Of a DNA stretch of 33,364 nt, positions 25,206 through 33,313 are shown piece by piece. The DNA lies in contig CAJXVA010000045.1 in assembly GCA_913061055.1 (NCBI GenBank), positions 1-33,364 on the forward strand, given 5' to 3'. A model generated the notes under the pieces. It had not been told where the DNA came from and did no database searches. It saw nothing but the letters and a program-made list of their open reading frames with translations. Position 1 is the stretch's first letter. Each line of letters starts with the position of its first letter. The position numbers and the translations under genes were made by a program. This stretch comes from an uncultured Pseudomonadota bacterium. Lineage in GTDB: Bacteria; Myxococcota_A; Polyangia; Nannocystales; Nannocystaceae.

Positions 25206-25768
25206 TCAATGGCCACCTGTGGATTCTCGATCGGGGTTTCGGCAGGTGCTCTCCGGCCTCAGGTTCCTCTTGGTCTCCAGGATTTCCTCGAGACAGTCGG
25301 CTTCGGTCATGGGCTTTCCCCGGTCGGCGGTCGGCACCCACGAGTTCCAGAGAATACTCCGTCTTCGCTTGCTGCGAACCCGACCGTCCTGCTGCCGCCG
25401 TCCCCTTGGTCGTGGACCCTGGCCCCGCCAGTTTTTTCATGGCTACGCACATCGCAGCTGAGCGCGCTCTGTCCGCCGGAGAAGGTCATCGTCATCGTCG
25501 GCCTTTCGGTCATCGAGACGTTGACCTCGGCGAAGCTGCCGGGCTCGACGTCCAAGAAGCGAGACGATGGCACGGTGGCGGAAGCGGGGGCCGCCGAGCC
25601 ACACGCGCCTTCGGCGTGACTTCCACACGCGTGCTCCCCTGCGACCGCTGAGGCTGGGATTGAGCCTGCGGGGGGAACTTCGGTCGCCGAATCCGCCTCC
25701 GGGCAGCCCGTCGCGAGACTGCCCGCGGTGAGCGTCGCGAAGGCACGGGTGAGCTTCGATGTCTTCAT
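25206..25768 (-). pseudogene. Cys/His-rich lipoprotein with apparent frameshift
   Basis: From ATG 25768 (MKTSKLTRAF) the frame has a lipoprotein signal (LATGC, Cys22), then the repeat-like HACGSHAEGACGS, then a beta-rich domain. The uninterrupted frame stops at 25307. However, near 25350-25356 the protein-like sequence moves to another frame: ...EDGVF continues as LWNSWVPTADRGKPMTEADCLEEILETK and so on with high third-position GC, and stops at 25206-25208. That stop overlaps the ATG at 25206 (TGATG). One missing base (for example one C) would restore a single frame of about 187 residues. The Cys-Gly-rich motif recalls small copper-binding bufferin-type proteins (EGKCG repeats), but the resemblance is short. 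Confidence 0.6.
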
Positions 25769-25862
25769 GGGGGTCTTCGGCTGGAGCGGAAAGCGGCGGA
25801 GTGTGAAGGTCTCCTGGTTCGCGCTGCGCACTGGTTCTGGGCACGCTCGTGTCTGACCGGCA

Positions 25863-26705
25863 TCACGGAAGCGACTGTGCGAAGGCGCCGAGGGCACCAA
25901 TGTCCTCGTGCGACGCTCCTCCTTTTTGGAAGCCGTGCATCGGGGACCCTGGGTGGCCGAATCGTGCCTTGTGGTGGAACTCCCAGGGATTCTCGCGCGC
26001 GACAGATCCTATTGTTTCGAGGTGCTCGGGTTCGAGCTCTTCTTCGGGCTCTTCGCTCTCCTCGGCATCGTCCTCGTGCCCGTCGTCAACGTGAGGCATT
26101 GTCTGTCCGCTGCCACCGTGGCAGCTGGCGCACGACGGTTCAGAACCGATTCCGTCGGCGAAGAGCGCCTCGCCTGGTGGCGGAGCGGGCACGAAGCTGC
26201 CCGAGTCGTCGATGATATCGCTGGTCGACACCGCGCCTTCGAGGCAGAACCTCACCAAGTCCCAGAGCTCGCGGTCGCTCAGGAAACGTCCGTACGCGTG
26301 GCCCGCCGGATTCTCACCAGGCTCCTCACTCAACAAGTCGAACAGCCCAAGGGGGGAGAGTTGCGTTCGAAGAATTCCCGGAAATCCAGTTCGGTGGTTC
26401 CCCGTCCCGTACTGACCATCGACGCCAAGGTAGTCCCAACCGTGGCACTCCTTGCAGCGCCAGGTCTCGGTTCCACCGACCCCGCTACTGGAAGTGTCTG
26501 GCCGCGCCGCCCATAAGGGATGATCCCCAGTGAAGTCCTCGGAGGGAGTCTCGGCCCAGATGCGATCGTACAGCCGGCCCCCCTCGTGAAGGTCCGCGGA
26601 GTCGTAGGCATCGACAGGATCCTCGGTTTCTGCACACCCCGACGAACACGCGAGGGGAAGCAAGAGACAGAACACGGCGATGTTGTTGGAGCTGGACAGT
26701 CGCAT
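25863..26705 (-). CDS. Diheme cytochrome c-like lipoprotein
   Basis: 280 residues from ATG 26705 (MRLSSSNN); the frame upstream is untranslated. A signal peptide (VFCLLLPLACSSGC) with a lipoprotein-type cysteine leads to the periplasm or outer membrane. Two haem c attachment motifs are visible, CKECH and CASCH, each in a c-type domain separated by about 110 residues. A strongly acidic stretch (EDDAEESEEPEEELEPEH) follows the second. It is likely an electron carrier or the haem domain of a periplasmic redox chain. It is in the same direction as the two lipoprotein genes downstream of it, with 94 bases between, so a three-gene operon is plausible. Confidence 0.8.
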   Translation of the reverse strand: MRLSSSNNIAVFCLLLPLACSSGCAETEDPVDAYDSADLHEGGRLYDRIWAETPSEDFTGDHPLWAARPDTSSSGVGGTETWRCKECHGWDYLGVDGQYGTGNHRTGFPGILRTQLSPLGLFDLLSEEPGENPAGHAYGRFLSDRELWDLVRFCLEGAVSTSDIIDDSGSFVPAPPPGEALFADGIGSEPSCASCHGGSGQTMPHVDDGHEDDAEESEEPEEELEPEHLETIGSVARENPWEFHHKARFGHPGSPMHGFQKGGASHEDIGALGAFAQSLP

Positions 26706-26941
26706 CGAACCACCACTGTTTCGGTAGCACCGGGGCCGAACGTACGGAGCGAAACTACTGCTGTCGGTCGAGGAAAGCGTGTGGCCGGCCGGGATACGGA
26801 CCGGCGGTGCTGGTCTCGCGACGTCGCTGTCGATGCTGTTGTCGGCCGCGAACGAGCGGTAACCGCCTGAGTCACAGAAGCCGACGGAGTCCCGCAACAC
26901 CTGCCGCGCTCAGGTCGGCTTCGCTGGGCACTGTGTAGGTC
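26706..26941. other. Divergent intergenic region
   Basis: 236 bases between the cytochrome gene (minus) and the second lipoprotein gene (plus). It should carry promoters for both directions. No clear -35/-10 pair, palindrome or hairpin was recognised by eye. Confidence 0.35.
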
Positions 26942-27625
26942 ATGCGACGCGTGCGAGTGCTGCTCTGTGGTGCCCTGGTGATGACTACGGCGTGCGCTGG
27001 AGGCATGCCTGCGTCGCAAAAGAGCGTTCCTGAACACGAGGCCGCAGCCAAGGCCAACGCGGAAATTGCGGTTGCCCATGACCGGGCCGAACAAGAGGCG
27101 CCGCCTTGCGCGGACATGAACGACATCTACGAGATCTGTTGGACTCGGTCGGACACGGCCCAGGAACACCGTTTTCAGGCCCAGCAGCACCGCCGTCGTG
27201 CTGCGGAGCATAGAGCTGCGTCCGAGGCGCTCCGGACAGCGGAGTCCGAGGCCTGCGACGGAGTCAGTGCGGTCGATCGAGACATCAGCCCGTTCCTTCA
27301 TTCGGGGGACATCGTGGGCGCCGAATTGCTCGACCCAGCAGACACCGAGAGCCGGGAGACCACCCCCGTCGTTCGCGTCACCTTTCGGCCGGTCCCCGGT
27401 CTCGATGAGGGGACGCTGAAACGTCTCATCGGGTGCCACCTCGCCCGGAACGCCTCGCTTGGTCACGAAGTTCCGGAGATGGAATTTTGCCCTCTGGTCC
27501 CTCCCGGCGTGGAAGCGAGCGTCGGCAAGGCCGATGACAATTTGTTCGTGATCATCGCCGCCCACGAATCCACGTTCGATGAGGTCCGGCGTCGCGCTCT
27601 GACCCTGGTGGAGCGAGCTCAGTGA
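26942..27625 (+). CDS. Lipoprotein, paralogue of the 24472 gene
   Basis: 227 residues from ATG 26942, ribosome binding site weak. A short signal peptide ends at a probable lipobox cysteine (VMTTAC). The mature part has a His/Arg/Ala-rich helix (RRRAAEHRAASEALR) and the domain with DRDISPFLHSGDI, VPGLD, CHLARNA and CPLVPPGVEASV shared with the minus-strand paralogue. The two flank the cytochrome gene in opposite orientation. Two conserved cysteines and several histidines might bind a metal or form a disulfide. Function unknown. Confidence 0.75.
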   Translation: MRRVRVLLCGALVMTTACAGGMPASQKSVPEHEAAAKANAEIAVAHDRAEQEAPPCADMNDIYEICWTRSDTAQEHRFQAQQHRRRAAEHRAASEALRTAESEACDGVSAVDRDISPFLHSGDIVGAELLDPADTESRETTPVVRVTFRPVPGLDEGTLKRLIGCHLARNASLGHEVPEMEFCPLVPPGVEASVGKADDNLFVIIAAHESTFDEVRRRALTLVERAQ

Positions 27626-27694
27626 CGCAGTGCGCGGGGTCTGCCCCCGGTTCGGTCTGGGACGAGCTGGGGCTCGGGAGACAGGTGTTGGGTT

Positions 27695-29212
27695 TTGGGT
27701 GATTCTTCTGTTGTGGAGCTTGCGACGAAGAGGCGACCTGTGGAGCGGCCATCACGACTTATTGGACGTCAGCTCGTTCTTGGGTTTGGTCTGATCGCCG
27801 TGATCGCTGCAGCCATGTGCGTGATGCTGCTGGGCACGATTCGGCAGGTTGGCGACGTGGTGGCGCAGATGCGGCGGGACGAAGCCGCCATTCGAGGGGG
27901 GCTCCGGCTCTCTACGGGTGCGCGGGAGCAGTACATCCACATTGCCCACTCTCTGATCGAAGGCGACGGGAGCCACCTGGAGCACTATGAGGGCGGGCGG
28001 CTACAAGTGGTGGCGGATGCGCGAGCACAGTCGGAGGGAGCTCCCGAACAGCTGCAGCGACGACTTCAGTCGGTCATCGACCTCGGTTCGGAGATGGACA
28101 GAATTTTTAGGGACGTTCTGCTTCCCGCCGCCGAAGAGGGGCGCCTCGACGAGGTCCAAGGAGAGCACCGCAGAGTCGAGGAGATCTCGCGCGACGCCGC
28201 AACACAGGCCGACGCAGTGGCGCTCGCAGCGGAGCGACGGATGGCCGACGCCCACGACGAAGCCAGACTCGCAGGCCAGCGAGGTATGGCGATGGGAGGG
28301 GCATGTATCGCCGCGGTGCTCCTCGTCGCGGCCGCGTCCACCATTCGGCTACGTGCCGCTGTGCTGCAGCCTCTTGCCGCGCTTTCCCGTGCCGCAAGCC
28401 TCTTCGGCCGAGGGGATTTCAAGCACCGCGTTGGAGACGTCGGAACCGGGGAACTCGCGGAGCTTGCCCGTGCCTTCGACACCATGGCGGAGGAACTCGC
28501 GGCGCGCGAGCAGAAGCTACTCTCCAAGGAGAGGATGGCGGCGATCGGCCAGCTGGCGGCCGGTGTCGCTCACGAGATCAACAACCCGATCGGGATCATC
28601 CGTGGCTACATCAAGACGATGCTTCCCGAGACGAATGATCCGCAACTTCGAGAAGAGTTGGAGGTTCTCGACGAAGAAGCTGCGGCGTGTCAGAGGCTGA
28701 CCGGAGACCTTCTGGCCTCCGCGGAACGGCCCCGCCTCGAGCTCCGACTCTTCGAGATGCGGGAGTTCCTCGAGGATGCCTCGGTTCGCGTGGCCGAGGG
28801 CATGCCGTCGGGGGAGCACTCGGTGATTGTTCAAGCGAAGAGGGGGGAACTCATGGCCGACCCCTCGCGTTTGCGGCAGGTTCTTGCAAACCTTGTGGTG
28901 AACGCGGCACAGGCCTCGCCCGCGGGCGCGTCGATTCACGTGTCCGGAGGGCCTACGGATGCAGGCGGATACGAGTTTTCGGTGATCGACTCGGGCCCGG
29001 GCGTCGCCGCTGACGACCGCAAACAGATCTTCGAGCCGTTCGTCTCGAAGCGCCGAGGCGGTTCGGGGCTGGGACTGGCTGTCAGTCGAAGCATCGTCCT
29101 GGCCCACGGAGGATCGATCGAGGTCGAGCCCGCTGCGGAAGGCGGCGCGTGCTTTCGCGTCGTCCTCCCTGCCCATCGGACCCGCTCCAACCAAGAGGAA
29201 GACCGAGCATGA
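27695..29212 (+). CDS. Membrane sensor histidine kinase
   Basis: Up to 505 residues from TTG 27695; GTG 27713 is a good alternative. Two membrane segments (about 26-48 and 198-217) flank a periplasmic all-helical sensor region of about 145 residues resembling four-helix-bundle sensors. A HAMP domain (about 218-272) follows, then the dimerisation and phosphoacceptor helix with H293 in AAGVAHEINNPIG. The ATPase domain shows the N box (NLVVNAAQAS), DSGPGV, the F box (IFEPFVS) and GGSGLGL. The form of the H box (HEINNP) is that of NtrB-like kinases, which pair with NtrC-type regulators. Indeed its stop overlaps the start of such a regulator (ATGA). The signal is unknown. Confidence 0.9.
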   Translation: MGDSSVVELATKRRPVERPSRLIGRQLVLGFGLIAVIAAAMCVMLLGTIRQVGDVVAQMRRDEAAIRGGLRLSTGAREQYIHIAHSLIEGDGSHLEHYEGGRLQVVADARAQSEGAPEQLQRRLQSVIDLGSEMDRIFRDVLLPAAEEGRLDEVQGEHRRVEEISRDAATQADAVALAAERRMADAHDEARLAGQRGMAMGGACIAAVLLVAAASTIRLRAAVLQPLAALSRAASLFGRGDFKHRVGDVGTGELAELARAFDTMAEELAAREQKLLSKERMAAIGQLAAGVAHEINNPIGIIRGYIKTMLPETNDPQLREELEVLDEEAAACQRLTGDLLASAERPRLELRLFEMREFLEDASVRVAEGMPSGEHSVIVQAKRGELMADPSRLRQVLANLVVNAAQASPAGASIHVSGGPTDAGGYEFSVIDSGPGVAADDRKQIFEPFVSKRRGGSGLGLAVSRSIVLAHGGSIEVEPAAEGGACFRVVLPAHRTRSNQEEDRA

Positions 29213-30561
29213 GCGAACAAAGACACTCCGTCCTCGTCGTCGACGACAAGCCGAACATGCTGCGACTGATGACCAAGGTCCTTGGTGGTGTCGCGCAAGT
29301 CCACACGGCGGACAATGGGAATGATGCGATGGCGCTCCTCGACCGCGAAGTGGTCGATGTCGTCCTGTGCGACCTCAGGATGCCCGACCTCACGGGACTC
29401 GAAATGCTGCGGTTTTGCAAAGCGCGGCAGCCCCGTGCGCGGTTCATTTTGATGACCGCCTACGCAAGCGTGGAGACGGCAGTCACGGCGCTCAAGGATG
29501 GCGCATACGACTACTTGACGAAGCCCTTCGACCCTGACGAAGCGAAGACTACGGTGCTGCGAGCACTGCACAGCGTCCGGCCAAGGCCTGCTGTCGCGGA
29601 GGGCGACGAGGTGCTCCCTGGGGTCCATGCGCGCTCCTACGTGATGAGAGAACTCGCCGCGGTGGTTCAGCAGATCGGACCGACGAGCCTCAGTATCCTC
29701 ATCGGCGGAGAGTCAGGCGCGGGCAAGAGGCGGCTCGCCCACGCAGTCCATCGCCTCTCTGCGTTTCGCGACCACTCCTTCCACCGCTTGGATTGCGCCT
29801 CGCTTCCGCCTGGAGGAGTGCAAGAGGCGCTCGCGCGGCTCGGCCGCTCGGGACCCGAGTCTCCGTCCGTCTCGTTCGTGTCCGGGACTCTCCTCGTCGA
29901 CGAAGTGGATGCGCTGGGAGCTGCCGACCAAGCGGCCTTGGAGCATGCGCTCGAGCGCATGCGCGGGACCTCGCTGCCTGTGAGTCCCGGTGTTCGACTG
30001 GTCACCACGACGCGGCGCAACCTGGATGCGATGGTGGCTGACGGGGCCTTTCGGCGCGACTTGTTCCTCCAAATCCGGGTTGCGTCGCTCGCGGTCCCTC
30101 CTTTGAGGAAGCGATCCGAGGACATTCCGGTTCTCGCCGCGAGCCTGTTGCGCGCAGCGGAGTCCGAGACAGCCGGCCTGCGCGGGTTCACGGCCGGCGC
30201 CATGGAGCGCCTCTGCGCGGCGGCCTGGCCTGGCAACGTTCGCGAGCTTCGGTCGGTGATCGAGCATGCGGTGGCCCACGCAGGCCCCGACAGCATCGGA
30301 CTGGAGGCACTCCCAGAGTGGATCCAAGGCGAGGCCGCGTTCGAAACGCCGTGGGAAACGCTGACCTGGTCAGACGCCCTGGCGCGCGGACGCGCGGACG
30401 TGGCGCGCCGGTATCTCATCGCCCTGCTCGAGCGTTTCGGGGGCGACGTCGTGGCCGCCGCTGCGCAAGCTTCGGTGGAGAGGGAGAGCTTTTATCGCCT
30501 CTTGCGCCGACATGGCATCCAGCCCGAGGGCTTCCGGAGCGCGGACCAGGACGAGGAGTAA
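29209..30561 (+). CDS. NtrC-like response regulator lacking the GAFTGA loop
   Basis: 450 residues from ATG 29209, overlapping the kinase stop. The receiver domain has D55 (LCDLRMPD), T83 and K105, so it can be phosphorylated. The AAA+ domain has Walker A GESGAGKR at 167-174 and Walker B TLLVDEV near 228-234. Between them only about 25 residues separate CASLP from the Walker B strand, and the ELFGH-x3-GAFTGA segment that contacts sigma-54 is missing. An arginine-finger region with the AWPGNVREL motif and a C-terminal Fis-type helix-turn-helix (about 430-460) are present. It probably regulates sigma-70-type promoters or represses, as do the few known NtrC relatives without the loop. Confidence 0.9.
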   Translation: MSEQRHSVLVVDDKPNMLRLMTKVLGGVAQVHTADNGNDAMALLDREVVDVVLCDLRMPDLTGLEMLRFCKARQPRARFILMTAYASVETAVTALKDGAYDYLTKPFDPDEAKTTVLRALHSVRPRPAVAEGDEVLPGVHARSYVMRELAAVVQQIGPTSLSILIGGESGAGKRRLAHAVHRLSAFRDHSFHRLDCASLPPGGVQEALARLGRSGPESPSVSFVSGTLLVDEVDALGAADQAALEHALERMRGTSLPVSPGVRLVTTTRRNLDAMVADGAFRRDLFLQIRVASLAVPPLRKRSEDIPVLAASLLRAAESETAGLRGFTAGAMERLCAAAWPGNVRELRSVIEHAVAHAGPDSIGLEALPEWIQGEAAFETPWETLTWSDALARGRADVARRYLIALLERFGGDVVAAAAQASVERESFYRLLRRHGIQPEGFRSADQDEE

Positions 30562-30639
30562 CCTCCCCGGTCTCACTGTCTTGGGAGGGCCCGCAGATGT
30601 TTCAGCCCGCGGATCGGGTGTCGCTGGCATGCATGTCTC

Positions 30640-31215
30640 GTGGCGAGTCTTCCCACGGTGTTGCGCCGACCGCTCGTGGTCGTTCTAGCCACCTCTGGAG
30701 TCCCGTACGTCGGACTTGTGGGCTTCTTGCTCTTCGAGCACTGGACCGTCGAGGCCATCACCCGTCCCGAGGGGGGGTTCTTTTCCATCCTGGCGGTCGT
30801 CGGAGGTCTCGTTCCTCTAACGGCGCTGGTGATCGTGTTTCTCCGACTGGTGCGCGACACCTCCCGCTTCAGAGTCAGCGTCCTTCTCGAGTTGTATGCA
30901 GGGATGCTCGTGGTGTTCGCGAGCTTGGACTCACTCCTTCAATGTGCCGCCACCAAAGCCGCGTTCGCAGGCGCACCCATGCTCTGGGACGGGACGGCGC
31001 ACTCACTCGCCGACCATATCGAACGGACCCATGCCGTGTTCGGCACCATGCTCTACTTCAGCGTCGTCACCATGACGACGTTGGGGTTTGGCGACATCAC
31101 GCCGGTCTCGGCTTCCGCCCGCGTTCTGACCGCTGCACAAGCCCTCTGCGGGGTGTCGTTCGTGAGCGTTTCGGTGGGTTACTACTTCGCGGTCTGCTCC
31201 TCCCGCCGATGCTGA
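30640..31215 (+). CDS. Potassium-channel-like membrane protein
   Basis: 191 residues from GTG 30640. Four hydrophobic segments lie at about 11-32, 47-71, 79-101 and 160-185. Between the last two is a pore helix and selectivity filter TMTTLGFGDITP, the TVGYGD-type motif with Leu and Phe substitutions. The layout is therefore two extra helices, then the M1-pore-M2 unit of ion channels. The C-terminus ends just after M2, so there is no cytoplasmic gating domain. It lies 78 bases behind the two-component pair and may be part of that transcript. Permeation of potassium is inferred from the filter. Confidence 0.8.
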   Translation: MASLPTVLRRPLVVVLATSGVPYVGLVGFLLFEHWTVEAITRPEGGFFSILAVVGGLVPLTALVIVFLRLVRDTSRFRVSVLLELYAGMLVVFASLDSLLQCAATKAAFAGAPMLWDGTAHSLADHIERTHAVFGTMLYFSVVTMTTLGFGDITPVSASARVLTAAQALCGVSFVSVSVGYYFAVCSSRRC

Positions 31216-31376
31216 AGGCTCGCAACACGAGCTGCGGTAACTCGCGGGACGAGGCCGAAACTGAGCCAGTGGTCGACTGGGTCACCCTGCGCGCGGACGT
31301 AGCCGCAGGTTCTGCGCGCAGGCCGAAAGACGTTCTCGGACGAACCGTTCGCCGCTTCACATCGTATCGTTCGCGT

Positions 31377-32462
31377 ATGGCTCGCCCCTGCCTGATCTTC
31401 CTCGCTCTGGCCATCGGTTGTTCGGCGGAGGTCGAGTTGCGGGTGTTCGGTGAGGCGTATGCCGAGCAGGGCATCGAACCGGACGAGGTTGTCGGCGGAT
31501 GGGCCCTCGAGTTTTCTGAACTCGTCGTCTCGCTCGACGACGTGCGATTGTCCCCGCAGGGGGAGGTTGGCGATGGAGGCTATGTCTTCGATCTGGCAGC
31601 CGATTCATCACGTCGCGGGCACTTGCTTGCCACAACGGACGCGGGGCTCGGATCGGTGAACATGGCCCATTTCAGAGTGGCGATGCCCACACAGGTCGTG
31701 GGCGGCAATGCGACTGCACAGCAGATTGAGCGGATGCGCTTAGAGAAACTCGCGTTTTGGGTCAGCGGCAGGGCGTCTCGTATGGGCGAGGACGTCTTGT
31801 TTGCATGGGGGATCCCGGCCGATATTTCCTACGACTGCCCCCTGAGCACCGACGTCGCAGCGGGTGATGTGGCGAGGGTCGAGCTCACGATGCACGCTGA
31901 CCACCTCTTCGTTGATGATCTCGAAGTGGGCGCTGAAGTGGCGTTCGATGCGATCGCAGGTGCAGACTCGAACAGTGACGGCTCGGTCTCGGCTGCCGAA
32001 CTCGGGCAGGTGTCGCTGGCCGGGCTCGCTCGTTATCAAACCGGAGGACGCCGCGACATCGACACCCTGTGGAAGTTCATCGGGGCCGCTTCGCTGACGA
32101 TGGCGCATGTGGACGGCGAGGGGACCTGCACGCCGAGGCTCGTCCCGGACGCGTTTGCGGATCCCACGCCTGCGCCAACCGACCCGCCTCGGGCGATGGC
32201 GCTGTACGCCGAGCACTGTGCGTCATGCCACGGCGACGAAGGCCGCGGCGATGGTCCCGGCGCCGCCGGGGTCCTGCCGGCAGCGACGGACCTCACCGCG
32301 CTCCGGGGCGAAGCGTCGACGCTGCCCTACATTGCGTTCCGGATTGCGGTCGGTGGCGCGATGTTCCCGTACGCGTCGAGCATGCCGGGGTACGCCGATT
32401 CGCTCGACGCGACGGACCGAGGGTTGCTCGCGGACTACGTCGCGGGGCTAAGCGGTCCTTGA
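31377..32462 (+). CDS. Lipoprotein with EF-hand and C-terminal cytochrome c domain
   Basis: 361 residues from ATG 31377 (MARPCLIFLALAIGCSAE); the much longer open frame upstream is shadow of other genes. The short signal peptide ends at the lipobox cysteine (AIGC). Residues about 15-195 form a beta-rich domain. An EF-hand-like calcium loop follows, D-S-N-S-D-G-S-V-S-A-A-E, with the expected acidic positions. The last 90 residues are a cytochrome c domain with CASCH in the context YAEHCASCHGDEGRGDGPG and a likely Met ligand in SMPGY. A periplasmic or surface redox lipoprotein whose haem domain may respond to calcium; that link is inference. Confidence 0.8.
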   Translation: MARPCLIFLALAIGCSAEVELRVFGEAYAEQGIEPDEVVGGWALEFSELVVSLDDVRLSPQGEVGDGGYVFDLAADSSRRGHLLATTDAGLGSVNMAHFRVAMPTQVVGGNATAQQIERMRLEKLAFWVSGRASRMGEDVLFAWGIPADISYDCPLSTDVAAGDVARVELTMHADHLFVDDLEVGAEVAFDAIAGADSNSDGSVSAAELGQVSLAGLARYQTGGRRDIDTLWKFIGAASLTMAHVDGEGTCTPRLVPDAFADPTPAPTDPPRAMALYAEHCASCHGDEGRGDGPGAAGVLPAATDLTALRGEASTLPYIAFRIAVGGAMFPYASSMPGYADSLDATDRGLLADYVAGLSGP

Positions 32463-32476
32463 CAAGGCATCCGGGG

Positions 32477-32493
32477 TGCGACAAGTTGTCGCA
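32477..32493. promoter_or_regulatory. 17-base perfect palindrome, likely operator of the efflux operon
   Basis: tgcgacaa and ttgtcgca flank a central g, a perfect 8-bp dyad ending on the A of the first possible ATG of the next gene. The ACA...TGT core resembles operators of the BlaI/CopY repressor family, although the spacing differs by one base. No regulator gene is in view. If this is an operator overlapping the promoter, translation probably starts at a later codon. Confidence 0.5.
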
Positions 32494-32894
32494 TGATGGA
32501 TGCGGCACCCCTACGACTCCAGCGCTGGCCAATGTTGGTCGCCGCGCTGATGGCCGTGGTGCTGCTCCTGAGCGCGGGTTGGGCAGGGTCGTGGGCCTGT
32601 GAGATGGGCGGCTCGAGCGGGTGTGCGTGTCCGTGCGGGAGCGAGGCGCCCGAGGCGATGCCTCGAGACGCCGCCCAGCGCCCGCGCTGTTGCGCATCCG
32701 AGGACTCCACAGACGTGGTGGTCGCCGGGGTGGTTGGCGAATCGTTTGAGCCGTGGGTGCCGGATGCACGCGTCTCCCCAACACCGCGGAGGTTTGTTTC
32801 GGTGCTGCGCTCCGGTTTGCCGAGGCCGGGGGCGAGCCGAGCTCCGCCGCGGAAGACGTCGGTGTTCCTGAGTCATCAGGCGCTGCTGCTCTGA
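32493..32894 (+). CDS. Small Cys-rich membrane or exported protein at the head of an efflux operon
   Basis: 133 residues from ATG 32493, but ATG 32532 (MLVAALMAVVLLLSAGW) may be the true start because the earlier codon overlaps the palindrome. One hydrophobic segment (signal peptide or anchor) is followed by clustered cysteines (WACEMGG, GCACPCG, CCAS). The tail is Arg/Pro-rich and ends FLSHQALLL. Small proteins of this kind commonly precede TolC-family and RND genes of heavy-metal efflux operons. A metal-binding role is inferred from the cysteines and the following gene. Confidence 0.6.
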   Translation: MMDAAPLRLQRWPMLVAALMAVVLLLSAGWAGSWACEMGGSSGCACPCGSEAPEAMPRDAAQRPRCCASEDSTDVVVAGVVGESFEPWVPDARVSPTPRRFVSVLRSGLPRPGASRAPPRKTSVFLSHQALLL

Positions 32895-32978
32895 GGGACG
32901 TCGTCGCCGAATGTCGCGACCGCGGTGACCTCTGGTCGTCCGCGCCTTCACGTTTTCTCGTGTCTCCAAGGACTCTCC

Positions 32979-33313
32979 ATGACCTTCTTTGGCCGCTGCC
33001 GTGGCCTATACATTCTCGGATCGCTCTCCGCGGCTCTGCCCGGGTGCGGGTCCACATCGCCGCAACTCGCTCGAGAGCTTCACGCCGTCGAAACGACGCT
33101 CGCCGAGCCCGTGTCCCAAGAGGACACTAAGGCTGCCTCCGGGGAATTCGACGGCACCCTCGGCGGGTACTTGGCGTACGCCTATGCCCACAGCCCTGCG
33201 CTGCGGGCGAGCTTTGAGACCTGGCGCGCGGCGACGTTCCGCCCCGATCAAGAGCGCCGCCTGCCCGAGCCCACGATCTCCTATGCGGTCTTTTTGCGGA
33301 GCGTGGAGACGCG
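32979..33313 (+). CDS. TolC-family outer-membrane efflux protein, N-terminal part only
   Basis: Starts at ATG 32979 with AAGGA seven bases upstream. About 111 codons remain before the genomic sequence ends. The signal peptide leads to a lipobox-type cysteine (ALPGC), usual for CusC-like outer-membrane factors. The mature start contains LAYAYAHSPALRASFETWRAA and RRLPEPTISYAVFLRSVETR, the first coiled-coil repeat of the outer-membrane factor family in metal efflux systems (CusCBA type). Truncated by the contig end and adapter, not by mutation; translation beyond 33313 is adapter sequence. Confidence 0.8.

Noticed and set aside
26330..27565. Minus-strand open frame of 411 codons across the cytochrome and lipoprotein genes
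   Set aside because: It overlaps two genes with clear signal peptides and motifs in other frames; composition is shadow-like.
27636..27647. GGGG/CCCC hairpin before the kinase gene as a terminator
   Set aside because: Only a four-base stem without a T run.
30318..31376. N-terminal extension of the EF-hand/cytochrome lipoprotein to 714 codons
   Set aside because: The extra part lies over the regulator and channel genes in another frame; a signal peptide with lipobox begins at 31377.
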